Positions 8,687-16,893 of a stretch of 64,000 nt of DNA are shown here, piece by piece (the stretch's first letter is position 1; every line of letters starts with the position of its first letter). The notes beneath the pieces are model-generated. The model did not search any database. It was not told the DNA's origin and saw only the letters and a program-made list of their open reading frames with translations. Origin of the DNA: Terriglobia bacterium (GTDB lineage: Bacteria > Acidobacteriota > Terriglobia > Acidiferrales > UBA7541); assembly GCA_020072785.1 (NCBI GenBank), contig JAIQGG010000006.1:124001-188000 (forward strand), in the 5' to 3' direction. The position numbers were made by a program, and so were the translations under genes.

Positions 8687-9442
8687 CTACTTGAGCTGCG
8701 CCTTGAAAAACGCCACCATGCGCTGCCAGGCGTCGGCGGCGGCCGCGGCGCGGTAGCCGGCGGTGTTGTTGGGGTTCTCGAAGGCATGCCCCGCGCCGTC
8801 GTAGACCTTCACGTCGGCGGTCTTTCCCGCCGCCTTCATCGCCGCGGCGAAGGCGCGCACCGCATCCGCCGGGATGCCGCGGTCCTCGGCGCCGAAATTG
8901 CCCAGCACCGGGGCCTTGATCTTCGCCAGGTTGGCCGCTTCGGTGGGCAGCGGGCCGTAGTTGACGATGCAGGCCGCGAGGCGCGGTTCGGCCACGGCGA
9001 ACTGAATCGAGTAGCCGCCGCCCATGCACCAGCCGGCCGCCCCGATCTTCTCTGCCTGCACGTCGGGGCGCGCGGCGAGGTAGTCGAAGGCCGCCTGGAG
9101 GTCGCGCATCCCGCGGTCCGGCGGGACGCCGCGCATCAGTTCATGGGCCTCCTCGGGCGTGGTGGCCACTTTGCCGCGGTAGAGGTCCACGGCCAGCACC
9201 ACGTAGCCTTCGGCGGCAAATTTCTGCGCCTGCTCCTTCACCCAGTCGTTCAGCCCCCACCATTCATGGATGATGACGATCGCCGGGTGCTTGCCCGGCG
9301 CCTCCGGCGCGGCCAGATAGCCGCTCACGGTCTCTTCGCCGCTCTTGTAGCGCACTGTTTCGGTTTTCGGTGCGGCCGCCAGGAGCAACGGCGCAACGAG
9401 CAGCAGCAGACTTGCACAGCAGGCAATGCGCATGCGGTTCAT
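8687..9442 (-). CDS. Dienelactone hydrolase family protein, exported
   Basis: A 251-residue alpha/beta-hydrolase with a signal peptide (about residues 1-24). ATG 9442 is supported by GGAGG 6 nt upstream. The dienelactone hydrolase triad is complete: Cys139 in GWCMGGG, Asp187 in GAEDRGI and His219 in GAGHAF; HEWWGLN near residue 59 is the usual oxyanion region. Family members open cyclic dienelactones or cleave other small esters. With an export signal and no catechol pathway nearby, the true substrate is unclear. It converges on the propeller gene, with stop codons only 13 bp apart. Confidence 0.88.
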   Translation of the reverse strand: MNRMRIACCASLLLLVAPLLLAAAPKTETVRYKSGEETVSGYLAAPEAPGKHPAIVIIHEWWGLNDWVKEQAQKFAAEGYVVLAVDLYRGKVATTPEEAHELMRGVPPDRGMRDLQAAFDYLAARPDVQAEKIGAAGWCMGGGYSIQFAVAEPRLAACIVNYGPLPTEAANLAKIKAPVLGNFGAEDRGIPADAVRAFAAAMKAAGKTADVKVYDGAGHAFENPNNTAGYRAAAAADAWQRMVAFFKAQLK

Positions 9443-9639
9443 GACGGTCCTCCGGATGGCGATTCGCCGGCCGCGATTGTACAGGGCCGGGAATTGTTTC
9501 GCCAGAGTCGTGAACCGCCCGCGCAGCGCAACTCCCGCCGCCCCGTCTCCAGCCGTTGATTACTTACGCAAAGGGCTGTGCATCCCGGTCTTGCCGGGGC
9601 CGGCTTTTTGCTACGCTGAAGCAACGGATGCACACACCA

Positions 9640-9659
9640 CTCCGCACTGACGTGCGGAG
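9640..9659. other. Hairpin upstream of the OmpA-like gene
   Basis: A perfect 8-bp inverted repeat CTCCGCAC-TGAC-GTGCGGAG lies 71 bp before the GTG start of the OmpA-domain gene. A GC-rich palindrome plus T5 (9593-9609) lies just upstream. Together they could form a leader structure or stop stray transcription, but function is not shown. Confidence 0.35.
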
Positions 9660-9730
9660 CCCTCGCTTCCACAGAGCGGGAGGAAAGCCAATCGGTCCAA
9701 TCGCCCGGAAGGGTGATGGGGGAGTGAAAC

Positions 9731-11461
9731 GTGAGAGTTTTCAATTTTGTACTGTCACAGATGGCCCTGTTCGGGCTCTTGGCTGCGGGAGCGCCCGCGC
9801 AGTTGACCGCTTCGCGGTCATCCATACAGTCGTCCAGCCAGGCGGCGCCGCCACAGCAAAAGGAGTCGAGCCCGCTCTATCGCATTACCGTCTCGGCGCG
9901 CACCACCAAGGCTATCAACTACCGGCACTTGAGCGGCCCCACGAAGATCGATTTCCGCGGCACCATCCTCCTGCCTTTCGCCCATGGCGTGGCCAAGGTG
10001 GAAAGCAAGCGCGGGGCGGTGCGCATCCAGGCGCAATTTGAAAAGGTCGATCCGGCGACGCGATTCGGGCCGGAATTCCTGACCTACGTGCTGTGGGCCA
10101 TCTCGCCGGAGGGCCGCCCCGACAATCTGGGCGAGGTTCTTCTGGACAATAAGGGAAAGTCCAAGCTGGACGTCACGGCTCAACTGCAGGCCTTTGCGCT
10201 GATTGTGACCGCGGAGCCCTATTTCGCGGTGACCCGGCCGAGCGAAGTGGTGGTCATGGAAAACGTGGTGCGCCCGGACACCGTCGGCAACGTGGAAGAG
10301 ATGGACGCCAAGTTCGACCTGCTGCAGCGCGGGCAGTACTCCTACGTGGAAGCCAGCGCGCAGCCCCCGGTGCTCGACCCGGGAACGCCGCTCGGACTTT
10401 TCGAGGCCCGCAACGCAGTGCAGATCGCGCGTGCCGCGGGAGGCGAGCATTACGCGGAAGACAGCTTTCGCAAGGCGGCGCAGCTCCTGCACCAGGCCGA
10501 GGACATGCACAAAGGCCGGGCCGACAAGAAGCAGGTGGAGATGACCGCGCGGGAAGCGGTGCAGACCGCGGAGGATGCACGCGCGATTACGGTCAAGCGC
10601 CGCGATGAGGAAAAAGTGGAGATGGAGCGGCGGGCGGCGGCGGAACGCGAGGCCCAGGCGCGGGCCGATGCCGAAGCGGCGCAGCGCGCGAAACTGGAGG
10701 CGCAACTGGCCACCGAGCGGGCGGCGCGGGAACGCGCGGAAGCGGAAGCCGCGCGTGCCGCGGCGCTGGCGCAGCAACAGGCGGCGCAGGCCCAGGCCGA
10801 GCAGTCGCGGCTGGCCGCGGAGCAGTCGGCGCGGGAAAAGGCGGAAGCCGACGCGGCGCGCGAGGCGGCGCAGGCCCAGCAACTGAAGGCCCAGGCCGAA
10901 GCCGAGCAGTCGCGGCTGGCCGCGGAACGCGCGGCCCGGGATAAGGCCGAGGCGGAAGCGGAAACGGCGAAGGCGCGCAAGGCCACGGAACAGGCGGAGG
11001 CGGAGAAGGCCGAGCTGCGCCAGCGGCTGCTGAACCAGCTCAATACCATCCTGCAGACCCGCGACAGCGCCCGCGGCCTCATCGTGAACATGTCCGATGT
11101 GCTCTTCGACACCGGGAGCTCGACGCTGAAACCCGGCGCGCGCGAGAAGCTGGCCAAGATCTCCGGCGTGGTCCTGGCCCATCCCGGCTTGAATTTGCAG
11201 GTGGAGGGGCATACCGACAGCGTGGGCAGCGACGAAATGAACCAGCAGCTCTCCGAACGCCGTGCCGCTTCGGTGCGCGACTTCCTGGTGCAAGAGGGGG
11301 TTCCGGAGGCTGCGGTCACCTCGCGGGGTTTCGGCAAGACGCAGCCGGTAGCCTCCAACGATACGGCCGAAGGGCGCCAGAGAAACCGCCGCGTCGAACT
11401 CGTGGTCACCGGCGACGCCATCGGCTCGACGGCCAAGGAAGCTGCCGCCTCCCCGAAGTAG
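9731..11461 (+). CDS. OmpA-family envelope protein with long coiled coil
   Basis: A 576-residue exported protein. GTG 9731 is the start, with GGAG 6 nt upstream. Signal peptide about 1-23 (ends GAPAQ). Residues 45-230 form a soluble domain of unknown fold. Residues 280-430 are a long Ala/Glu/Gln/Arg coiled coil (AEREAQARAD, AAREAAQAQQ). The C-terminal OmpA/MotB domain (about 445-565) has VLFDTGSSTLKP, VEGHTDSVGSDEMNQQLSERRA and GRQRNRRVEL, which bind peptidoglycan. It probably links the outer envelope to the cell wall. One palindromic-repeat copy encodes LTASRS right after the predicted signal cleavage site. Confidence 0.88.
   Translation: MRVFNFVLSQMALFGLLAAGAPAQLTASRSSIQSSSQAAPPQQKESSPLYRITVSARTTKAINYRHLSGPTKIDFRGTILLPFAHGVAKVESKRGAVRIQAQFEKVDPATRFGPEFLTYVLWAISPEGRPDNLGEVLLDNKGKSKLDVTAQLQAFALIVTAEPYFAVTRPSEVVVMENVVRPDTVGNVEEMDAKFDLLQRGQYSYVEASAQPPVLDPGTPLGLFEARNAVQIARAAGGEHYAEDSFRKAAQLLHQAEDMHKGRADKKQVEMTAREAVQTAEDARAITVKRRDEEKVEMERRAAAEREAQARADAEAAQRAKLEAQLATERAARERAEAEAARAAALAQQQAAQAQAEQSRLAAEQSAREKAEADAAREAAQAQQLKAQAEAEQSRLAAERAARDKAEAEAETAKARKATEQAEAEKAELRQRLLNQLNTILQTRDSARGLIVNMSDVLFDTGSSTLKPGAREKLAKISGVVLAHPGLNLQVEGHTDSVGSDEMNQQLSERRAASVRDFLVQEGVPEAAVTSRGFGKTQPVASNDTAEGRQRNRRVELVVTGDAIGSTAKEAAASPK
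9802..9821 (+). repeat. Palindromic repeat at the signal-peptide junction of the OmpA-like gene
   Basis: GTTGACCGCTTCGCGGTCAT, one mismatch (last base) from the consensus. The gene reads it in a second frame, as LTASRS at residues 25-30, directly after the predicted signal peptide. Confidence 0.9.
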
Positions 11462-11535
11462 AGACGGGAGCGGGCGGCATTAGCCCGTCGCCTGAAGCGG
11501 AAAATTACCGGCCAACAGAAGCGCTCATGCTTTGC

Positions 11536-11585
11536 AAACGCACCGGGCAAGGACCGCAAGGTTCCTGCCCGGTGCGTTTCCTTTT
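11536..11585 (+). terminator. Rho-independent terminator after the OmpA-like gene
   Basis: A perfect 14-bp stem, AAACGCACCGGGCA (11536-11549) with TGCCCGGTGCGTTT (11566-11579), is followed by CCTTTT. It lies 75 bp after the stop codon. Confidence 0.75.
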
Positions 11586-11631
11586 GCGGAAAGGGGATGT
11601 GGGGCACATGCCTCGCGACTGCAACGCATTT

Positions 11632-11684
11632 TATGAATACAAAGATCGAAGAGAGATTCCGCGCTTCGCTCGAATGACGGTGTT
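11632..11684 (-). repeat. Dispersed repeat, copy 1 (TCATTC-CGAACGAAG type)
   Basis: The minus strand reads AACACCGTCATTCGAGCGAAG..GGAATCTCTCTTCGATCTTTGTATTCAT, which matches the copy at 16631-16683 across about 50 bp with scattered changes and opposite orientation. A shorter relative lies at 35745-35795. It is non-coding repeat sequence between convergent genes. Confidence 0.7.
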
Positions 11685-11716
11685 GGGTCAAGCGTGCCGG
11701 TATCTAGGAGGACGGG

Positions 11717-13039
11717 CTAGTGGGCCGGTTGCGGAGCGCGGGCCAGGAGGGTTTCAGTGCCCTGCAGGTGGAGGACCAGGATCTTGCCGTTGGAACGATA
11801 GCTGCCGCCGGTGGCGGTGGTGGCTTCGAGGACCGGGTCCGCCGGCAAAAAGTAATGGGATTCCGCCAGGCGGCTTGCCGTGGCCAGGCATTCCCCGACG
11901 AAGTCGCGCTCCTGGTCCACTTCCGGATCGATCTTGTGGGTGAGGGACCATTTATGCTGGTCTTTCTCGATGCCGATGTCGTGCGTCGCGGCGCCCGCCC
12001 AGACCGGATAGCCGGCCACCTCGTAGCCGGTCTTCCAGATGCGCAGGTGGTGACGGCGGGTCACCGTGGAAGCGGTGTCTTCCTTGGCATAGCCGTAATC
12101 CTGGGGACGGCCGAAGAGGAAGAGACGGCTCATGGGCATGGCCACATTGTTTTTGGGATCGTGCGCGGCGTGCCAGAAGGCATGTGGTTTGGAGCGGATG
12201 GTTTCAATCCAGCCGGCCTGTGCGAAAGCCTCTTCGAGCTGCTCCTGGGTGCCGACGAAGACCAGGTTGACCATGTCCCCTTCGTGGCCCTGGCCGTTGA
12301 GAACGCGGCGGGGAAGCAGCGTGGTGAGTTGCTCTAGGGTGACTTGGTTTGCCGGGGTTGCCGCGGTGGGCATCGCTGTCGGCCCTGCAGGCTGGGCCGA
12401 TTCCGCCGTGAGCGCCCGGTTGAATCTGGCGGCATCCAGGGGGAAGTTCCCGTGCACGTGGGCGGTCACTTCCGTGCCCTGCAGCAGGACGCTTTCCTGA
12501 CCGCGCAAAAAGAGCAGCGCCGGGGCCGCCGGATAGAAAGCCAGGGCGGTGACGGCCATGCCCGTGGCCATAACGGTCTTGTGTCCTCCGCCGCGAACTT
12601 CTTTCTCCGAGCGCAGGGCCACGGTCTGGCCGGTGCTTAGACGGATGGAATCGAGGCGCAGTTTGAGCTTGCCGCCGCGCCCCATGCGGCGCTTCTTGTG
12701 CACGGCCGTGATGGTGGCTTGGGCCACGCTGCCGCGCGGGATCACCGGAAACCCGTTCAGCAGGACGTCGTAGATCACTTCAAAGTCCACCGTATCGCCG
12801 GGATGGGCGTCGGCGGAAGAGACGGTACGCAAGGCGCGCAGCTTGAGGGGCGTGCCGTTGGCGAGGACGAACGGGTGGGAGGCGCTGGCCGCGGCGGCCG
12901 TACGGGGAATTTCCGTGGCGGTTGACTGCTTTGCCGTCACACTGACAAGGGACTGCGCGGCGGCAGGAAGCGCGCCCGCCAGTAGCAGGCTCAGAAGTAT
13001 GGCCGGCCGAATTTGCAGAAGTCTACACACGGCTCTCAC
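11717..13039 (-). CDS. Exported LssY-C domain protein
   Basis: A 440-residue protein; GTG 13039 starts a hydrophobic signal peptide ending near AAAQ (residue 29). The middle (about 55-200) contains a conserved region of unknown fold with a Lys/Arg-rich segment (KKRRMGRGGKLK). The C-terminal part (about 250-410) matches the LssY-C domain: DMVNLVFVGTQEQLEEAF, FLFGRPQDYGY, RHHLRIW, VWAGAATHDIGI and HKIDPEVDQERD. In other bacteria this domain is often joined to membrane phosphatase or DedA regions; here it is secreted alone. Function unknown. Residues 34-40 (VTAKQST) come from a decayed palindromic repeat. Confidence 0.75.
   Translation of the reverse strand: MRAVCRLLQIRPAILLSLLLAGALPAAAQSLVSVTAKQSTATEIPRTAAAASASHPFVLANGTPLKLRALRTVSSADAHPGDTVDFEVIYDVLLNGFPVIPRGSVAQATITAVHKKRRMGRGGKLKLRLDSIRLSTGQTVALRSEKEVRGGGHKTVMATGMAVTALAFYPAAPALLFLRGQESVLLQGTEVTAHVHGNFPLDAARFNRALTAESAQPAGPTAMPTAATPANQVTLEQLTTLLPRRVLNGQGHEGDMVNLVFVGTQEQLEEAFAQAGWIETIRSKPHAFWHAAHDPKNNVAMPMSRLFLFGRPQDYGYAKEDTASTVTRRHHLRIWKTGYEVAGYPVWAGAATHDIGIEKDQHKWSLTHKIDPEVDQERDFVGECLATASRLAESHYFLPADPVLEATTATGGSYRSNGKILVLHLQGTETLLARAPQPAH
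12921..12940 (+). repeat. Decayed palindromic repeat inside the LssY-C gene
   Basis: GTTGACTGCTTTGCCGTCAC, three changes from the consensus, one of which breaks a stem pair. Read on the minus strand as VTAKQST at residues 34-40, just after the predicted signal cleavage site. Confidence 0.75.
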
Positions 13040-13287
13040 GCTCGGACAGGGAATGAGATGCGCTCGTTGCTTGGAACGTAGCTTACGCAGGCCCCGCGGC
13101 CGGGCCTATAGCCCCAAAGGACAGTTGTGGGACTGCTGGCCCCGGGGTCTACCAGAGCCCCTTCAAATAAAGTGCTGGGGCGCAAACCGGATTGAGTCGC
13201 CAGCGGTTTGCATGGGAAAACCACGCCCGGGTTTGACTTTGCTCACCACAAGTCGGAAGAAAGCGCCCATCGGGGCCGGCGCAGGTG

Positions 13288-13737
13288 TCAGACGGGGCCG
13301 GTTTCCTCGGAAGCTTTGACGAAGAGACGCGCCAGCTCCGCGTGCTCCAGGACCACGGCGGGGTCGCGCTGCAGGGCCTCGAAGTATTTTTTCTGCAGGG
13401 CGTCGCCGGATTCCTGGGGCGTGAACATCTTGCCGGCCACGGTGTATATTCCGCGCGCGTCTGCGGGGGTAACCGGCCCTTCCGCGTCCAGCATTTCATC
13501 GATGCGCACGACAAACTCCGAGATGCTGTGCAGCCAGGCGAATTGCGGGTGGTCCACCACCAGGCGGAAGAGCTCGCCGGTATTCACCCTCCCGTGCAGG
13601 CGCTCGTAGTCGCGGCGCTCCATCTCCAGGAGGGCCTTGTGCACGCGCAGCAGGGCGTGGCGCAGGGCCGTAAGTTCCAGCCGTGCGGGAGTCTCCGGCG
13701 CGCCGTCCTGTGCCGGGTTTGCGTCCGAAGGCGTCAT
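13288..13737 (-). CDS. Conserved hypothetical protein
   Basis: A 149-residue soluble protein of unrecognised family. ATG 13737 is preferred (GGAG just upstream); an in-frame start at 13773 would add a 12-residue poorly structured leader. The sequence is mostly helical: RHALLRVHKALLEMERRDYE, then FRLVVDHPQFAWLHSISEFVVRID and a C-terminal segment with YFEALQRDPAVVLEHAELA. No signal peptide, membrane segment or metal-binding motif is visible. It lies upstream of the LssY-C gene on the same strand, separated by 248 bp. Confidence 0.65.
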   Translation of the reverse strand: MTPSDANPAQDGAPETPARLELTALRHALLRVHKALLEMERRDYERLHGRVNTGELFRLVVDHPQFAWLHSISEFVVRIDEMLDAEGPVTPADARGIYTVAGKMFTPQESGDALQKKYFEALQRDPAVVLEHAELARLFVKASEETGPV

Positions 13738-13893
13738 GGTCTCCGCAGCATGCGGCGCAGGGCCGCGCCGCATCCAATTTCCTATTTTCCGCCACCCCGC
13801 CTCGATTTGCCAGATGCCCGCCCCGCGCCTGCTCCCGCAGCTTCTTCAGGTGACGCGAGCCGCGCCTTCAGGCAAAATAGTTGACGGGGACGC

Positions 13894-13918
13894 ATGCCCG
13901 CTCATTCGAAGCGGGCAT
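13894..13918. other. Hairpin upstream of aroF
   Basis: A perfect 8-bp inverted repeat ATGCCCGC/GCGGGCAT with a 9-nt loop lies directly before the first palindromic repeat of the pair at 13920. Its role is unknown; it may be part of a composite element. Confidence 0.4.
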
Positions 13919-13919
13919 T

Positions 13920-13966
13920 GTTGACCGCTTCGCGGTCACAGAAATAGTTGACCGCTTCGCGGTCAC
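13920..13966 (+). repeat. Tandem pair of palindromic repeats upstream of aroF (27-bp period)
   Basis: Two perfect copies of GTTGACCGCTTCGCGGTCAC at 13920-13939 and 13947-13966, separated by AGAAATA. The period of 27 bp is the same as in the 2745-2791 pair, though the 7-nt spacers differ. The last copy ends 47 bp before the aroF start. Confidence 0.9.
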
Positions 13967-14013
13967 ACGAAAAATCGTTTGCCGTCCCCAAAGTACTGTA
14001 AAGGGACCTGACC

Positions 14014-15060
14014 ATGATTATTTCCATGAAGCTCCATGCCACGCCGCAGGAAATCGACGAAGTGCGCAAGCAGGTGGAGCATTTTGGCTACAAGGTGCAC
14101 TCCATCGAAGGGGAAGAGCGCGTGGTCATCGCCGTCGTCGGCGTGGGGGACGTCACCCCCTGCCTGGAATCGGTCGAGGCCATGCCGCAAGTCGAAAATG
14201 TGGTGCGCATCACCGCGCCCTATAAGTTCGTCAGCAAGGAGTTCCGCAAGGAACGCACCCGCATCCGCGTCAACGGGGTCGAGATCGGCGGCGACCAATT
14301 CGTGGTCATGGCCGGCCCCTGTTCGGTGGAATCGGAAGAGCAGATCATGCGCGCGGCCGAGGGCGTGGCCCGGGCCGGGGCCAAGATCCTGCGCGGGGGG
14401 GCGTTCAAGCCGCGCACCTCGCCCTATGATTTTCAGGGCATGGAAGAAGAAGGCCTGAAGCTGCTGCGCAAGGCCAAGAAGGCCACCGGGCTGGCCATCA
14501 TCACGGAGATCATGGGCGACCGCGACGTGAACCTGGTCGCGGAATACGCGGATATCCTGCAGGTGGGCGCTCGCAACATGCAGAATTTCGTGCTGCTCAA
14601 GGCCCTGGGCAAATGCGGCAAGCCCATCCTGCTGAAACGCGGCATGAGCAGCACGGTGAAGGAGCTGCTGATGTCCGCGGAATATATCGTGGCCCATGGC
14701 AATCCCGAGGTGCTCCTGTGCGAGCGCGGCATCCGTACCTTCGAAACGATAACGCGCAACACCTGCGACATCGCCGCGATTCCCGCGCTGCAGGAGCTGA
14801 CCCACCTGCCCATCGTGCTGGATCCCAGCCACGCCACGGGGCGGCGCAGCCTGGTGCCGGCGCTCGCCCGCGCGGGCGTGGCCATCGGAGCCGACGGGCT
14901 GCTCGTCGAGGTGCACCCCGCGCCGGAGAAGGCGGTCAGCGACGGAGCGCAGTCCCTGGATATCCCACAGTTCCAGCATATGATGCAGGAGCTGAAGCCG
15001 TACATCCAGCTGTGGCAGGAGTCGCGGAAGAAAGAAGTGGCCGCCGCGGCGAGCCGCTGA
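14014..15060 (+). CDS. aroF: 3-deoxy-7-phosphoheptulonate (DAHP) synthase, type I beta
   Basis: A 348-residue cytosolic enzyme that joins phosphoenolpyruvate and erythrose 4-phosphate, the first step of the shikimate pathway. The start ATG 14014 follows AGGGA by about 7 nt. Residues 1-75 form a ferredoxin-like regulatory domain ([17 protein letters not shown]), as in Thermotoga-type DAHP synthases. The catalytic barrel follows with [39 protein letters not shown] and [10 protein letters not shown], all typical. No other aro gene is adjacent. Two palindromic repeats lie in the upstream region and may affect expression; this is inference. Confidence 0.95.
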   Translation: MIISMKLHATPQEIDEVRKQVEHFGYKVHSIEGEERVVIAVVGVGDVTPCLESVEAMPQVENVVRITAPYKFVSKEFRKERTRIRVNGVEIGGDQFVVMAGPCSVESEEQIMRAAEGVARAGAKILRGGAFKPRTSPYDFQGMEEEGLKLLRKAKKATGLAIITEIMGDRDVNLVAEYADILQVGARNMQNFVLLKALGKCGKPILLKRGMSSTVKELLMSAEYIVAHGNPEVLLCERGIRTFETITRNTCDIAAIPALQELTHLPIVLDPSHATGRRSLVPALARAGVAIGADGLLVEVHPAPEKAVSDGAQSLDIPQFQHMMQELKPYIQLWQESRKKEVAAAASR

Positions 15061-15121
15061 GCGCTTTGCGCGCATATCCCTGGTGAGTGGGATCCGCGGT
15101 TGCGCTTCCTGGAGTGTGTGC

Positions 15122-15154
15122 CGGGCCCTTTTCGATGTGGGCCCGCCGTTTTGA
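15122..15154 (+). terminator. Possible terminator after aroF
   Basis: CGGGCCC (15122-15128) pairs with GGGCCCG (15139-15145) around a 10-nt loop and is followed by CCGTTTTG. It lies about 60 bp after the aroF stop; the T tract is short. Confidence 0.5.
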
Positions 15155-15221
15155 TGGAAGCTGAGAAATAACAGTAAATAAGCCCGTTGGCGGACGGGAG
15201 AAGCCGGGTATCCCTAGCGCT

Positions 15222-16502
15222 ATGCACCCCACCGCCGCCGCGGCACCGCAATCTCGCAAGAAACCCTTCTACACAAGTTTGTGGGCGCAAGTGCTGCTGG
15301 CCATTGCGGCGGCCGTCGCGCTCGGCTATTTCAGCCCCGCCAAAGCCATTGCCATGAAGCCGCTCGGCGATGCCTTCATCCGCCTGATCACCATGATCAT
15401 CACCCTGATCATTTTCTGCACCGTCGTCTCCGGCATCGCCGGCATGCAGGACATGAAGAAGGTCGGGCGGGTTGGCGGCAAGGCCCTGCTGTATTTCGAG
15501 ATCGTCTCCACGCTGGCGCTGTTCATCGGCCTGGTCGTCGGCAACGTGGTGCGCCCCGGCGGCGGCTTCAATGTGGATCCAGCCACCTTGGACGCCAGAG
15601 CCGTGGCCAGCTACGCCGGCCAGGCCAAGGCCCAGAGCGTGACCGAATTCCTGATGCACATCATTCCGACCACGCTGGTCGACGCCTTTGCCAAGGGCGA
15701 CATTCTCGAAGTTCTGCTCGTCTCCATCCTCTTCGGCCTCGCTTTATCGGCCGTCGCGCCGCGCTGCAAGCCGCTGCTCGATCTGTTTGACGCGCTCACC
15801 CATGCCGTCTTCGGCATAGTAAATATCGTGATGAAGTTTGCCCCCATCGGGGCATTCGGCGCGATCGCCTTCACCGTCGGCAAATATGGCATTGCTTCCT
15901 TGGGCCCGCTGCTCAAGGTGATCGGGACGTTCTATCTCACTTCCATTCTGTTTGTACTCCTCGTGCTGGGCGCGATTGCCGGCGCCGCGGGTTTCAGCAT
16001 TCTCAAATTCCTCGCCTATATCAAGGAAGAGATCCTCATCGTGGTGGGCGTGAATTCCTCGGAAGCGGCGCTGCCGACGCTGATGGCCAAAATGGAGAGG
16101 CTGGGCTGCTCGAAACCCCTCGTCGGACTCGTCGTGCCGGCCGGCTATACCTTCAACACCGACGGCAGCAGTCTGTACATGACGCTCGCTGCTCTGTTTG
16201 TGGCCCAGGCCACCAATACCCCTCTGACCCTCATGCAACAATTGACCATCCTGGCCGTGGCCACCCTGACCTCCAAGGGCGCCAGCGGTGTCCAGGGCGC
16301 TTCGTTCATCGCCCTTGTGGCCACGCTGACTGTCGTGCCCACCATTCCCGTGGCGGGCATGGCTCTGCTCCTCGGCATCGACCGCTTTATGAGCACCGGA
16401 CGCGCGCTGGTCAACATGATCGGCAACGGCGTAGCCACCCTGGTCGTGGCACGCTGGGAAGGCGAGTTCGATCGCAAAACTCTGCAGCGCGTTTTCGACT
16501 GA
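15222..16502 (+). CDS. dctA: Dicarboxylate/amino acid:cation symporter (DAACS family)
   Basis: A 426-residue inner-membrane symporter. It has about eight membrane helices plus re-entrant loops and the family signature residues: serine-rich [14 protein letters not shown] (hairpin 1), [10 protein letters not shown] (helix 7), and [18 protein letters not shown] (helix 8). Length matches DctA/GltP. It imports C4-dicarboxylates or glutamate/aspartate with H+ or Na+; the choice between these cannot be made from sequence by eye. It stands alone between terminators; its product would fit the glyoxylate-shunt genes 3 kb away, but no shared regulation is visible. Confidence 0.88.
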   Translation: MHPTAAAAPQSRKKPFYTSLWAQVLLAIAAAVALGYFSPAKAIAMKPLGDAFIRLITMIITLIIFCTVVSGIAGMQDMKKVGRVGGKALLYFEIVSTLALFIGLVVGNVVRPGGGFNVDPATLDARAVASYAGQAKAQSVTEFLMHIIPTTLVDAFAKGDILEVLLVSILFGLALSAVAPRCKPLLDLFDALTHAVFGIVNIVMKFAPIGAFGAIAFTVGKYGIASLGPLLKVIGTFYLTSILFVLLVLGAIAGAAGFSILKFLAYIKEEILIVVGVNSSEAALPTLMAKMERLGCSKPLVGLVVPAGYTFNTDGSSLYMTLAALFVAQATNTPLTLMQQLTILAVATLTSKGASGVQGASFIALVATLTVVPTIPVAGMALLLGIDRFMSTGRALVNMIGNGVATLVVARWEGEFDRKTLQRVFD

Positions 16503-16548
16503 AACCAGAAACAGACGATGCGCAGGGAAAAAAAGTGCCGGGAAGAAT

Positions 16549-16590
16549 CAGAAGGGGGTCGCCTGTGGCCCCCTTCTGGTGTTTAGTTTT
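16549..16590 (+). terminator. Rho-independent terminator after dctA
   Basis: CAGAAGGGGG (16549-16558) pairs perfectly with CCCCCTTCTG (16569-16578), followed by the T-rich GTGTTTAGTTTT. It lies 47 bp after the dctA stop codon. Confidence 0.8.
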
Positions 16591-16630
16591 ACTAGAAGCT
16601 ATCTCCTAAATGCCCAGGACGACCGGCCAA

Positions 16631-16683
16631 ACACCGTCATTCCGAACGAAGTGAGGAATCTCTCTTCGGTTTTTGTATTTATG
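16631..16683 (+). repeat. Dispersed repeat, copy 2 (TCATTC-CGAACGAAG type)
   Basis: ACACCGTCATTCCGAACGAAG and the following GTGAGGAATCTCTCTTCGG..TTTGTATTTATGA match, in inverted orientation, the copy at 11632-11684. It lies in the dctA/beta-lactamase intergenic region together with an isocitrate lyase remnant. Confidence 0.7.
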
Positions 16684-16716
16684 AGCTGCCTTCCAGGAAG
16701 ATTTTTTTGGTACACC

Positions 16717-16820
16717 TCAGGCGGCGGCAGCGGATTCCGCGGTGTGCGCAATGGTGGCGCAGCCGCGGAACTCCTCGGTTTCGGTGGAGCCGGCCAGGGC
16801 GGTGGTGGAGGACTTGCCCT
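16717..16820 (-). pseudogene. Remnant of the 3' end of an isocitrate lyase gene
   Basis: About 34 codons on the minus strand, starting at [13 protein letters not shown] and ending in a TGA at 16717, match the last part of aceA (18080-19426): [17 protein letters not shown], then a related Ala-rich tail ending ESAAAA. The DNA is also alike, with differences mostly at third positions. There is no start codon or upstream lyase sequence, so this is a partial duplication or the last trace of a second aceA copy. It faces the same way as aceA, with the beta-lactamase gene between them on the other strand. Confidence 0.75.
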
Positions 16821-16893
16821 CCGCCCTTTTTTTTGCTTTTTCGAGTATCCTTTTACTTCTTCCCGCGTTTCTTAAGCCAGAGGTGAGAACCGT

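Noticed and set aside
13040-13287. GC-rich gap with stem-loops (GCAAACCG/CGGTTTGC at 13182-13211) considered as 6S RNA or a c-di-GMP riboswitch
   Set aside because: It shows some resemblance (GCAAACC-like segments) but conserved core positions of those RNA classes could not be matched, so no RNA gene is called.
2745-13966. Tandem palindromic repeats considered as a CRISPR array
   Set aside because: Only two copies per site, 7-nt spacers and no cas genes; copies also lie in coding sequence.
16579-16875. 98-codon plus-strand frame after dctA
   Set aside because: It is made up of a dispersed repeat and the antisense of the isocitrate lyase remnant.
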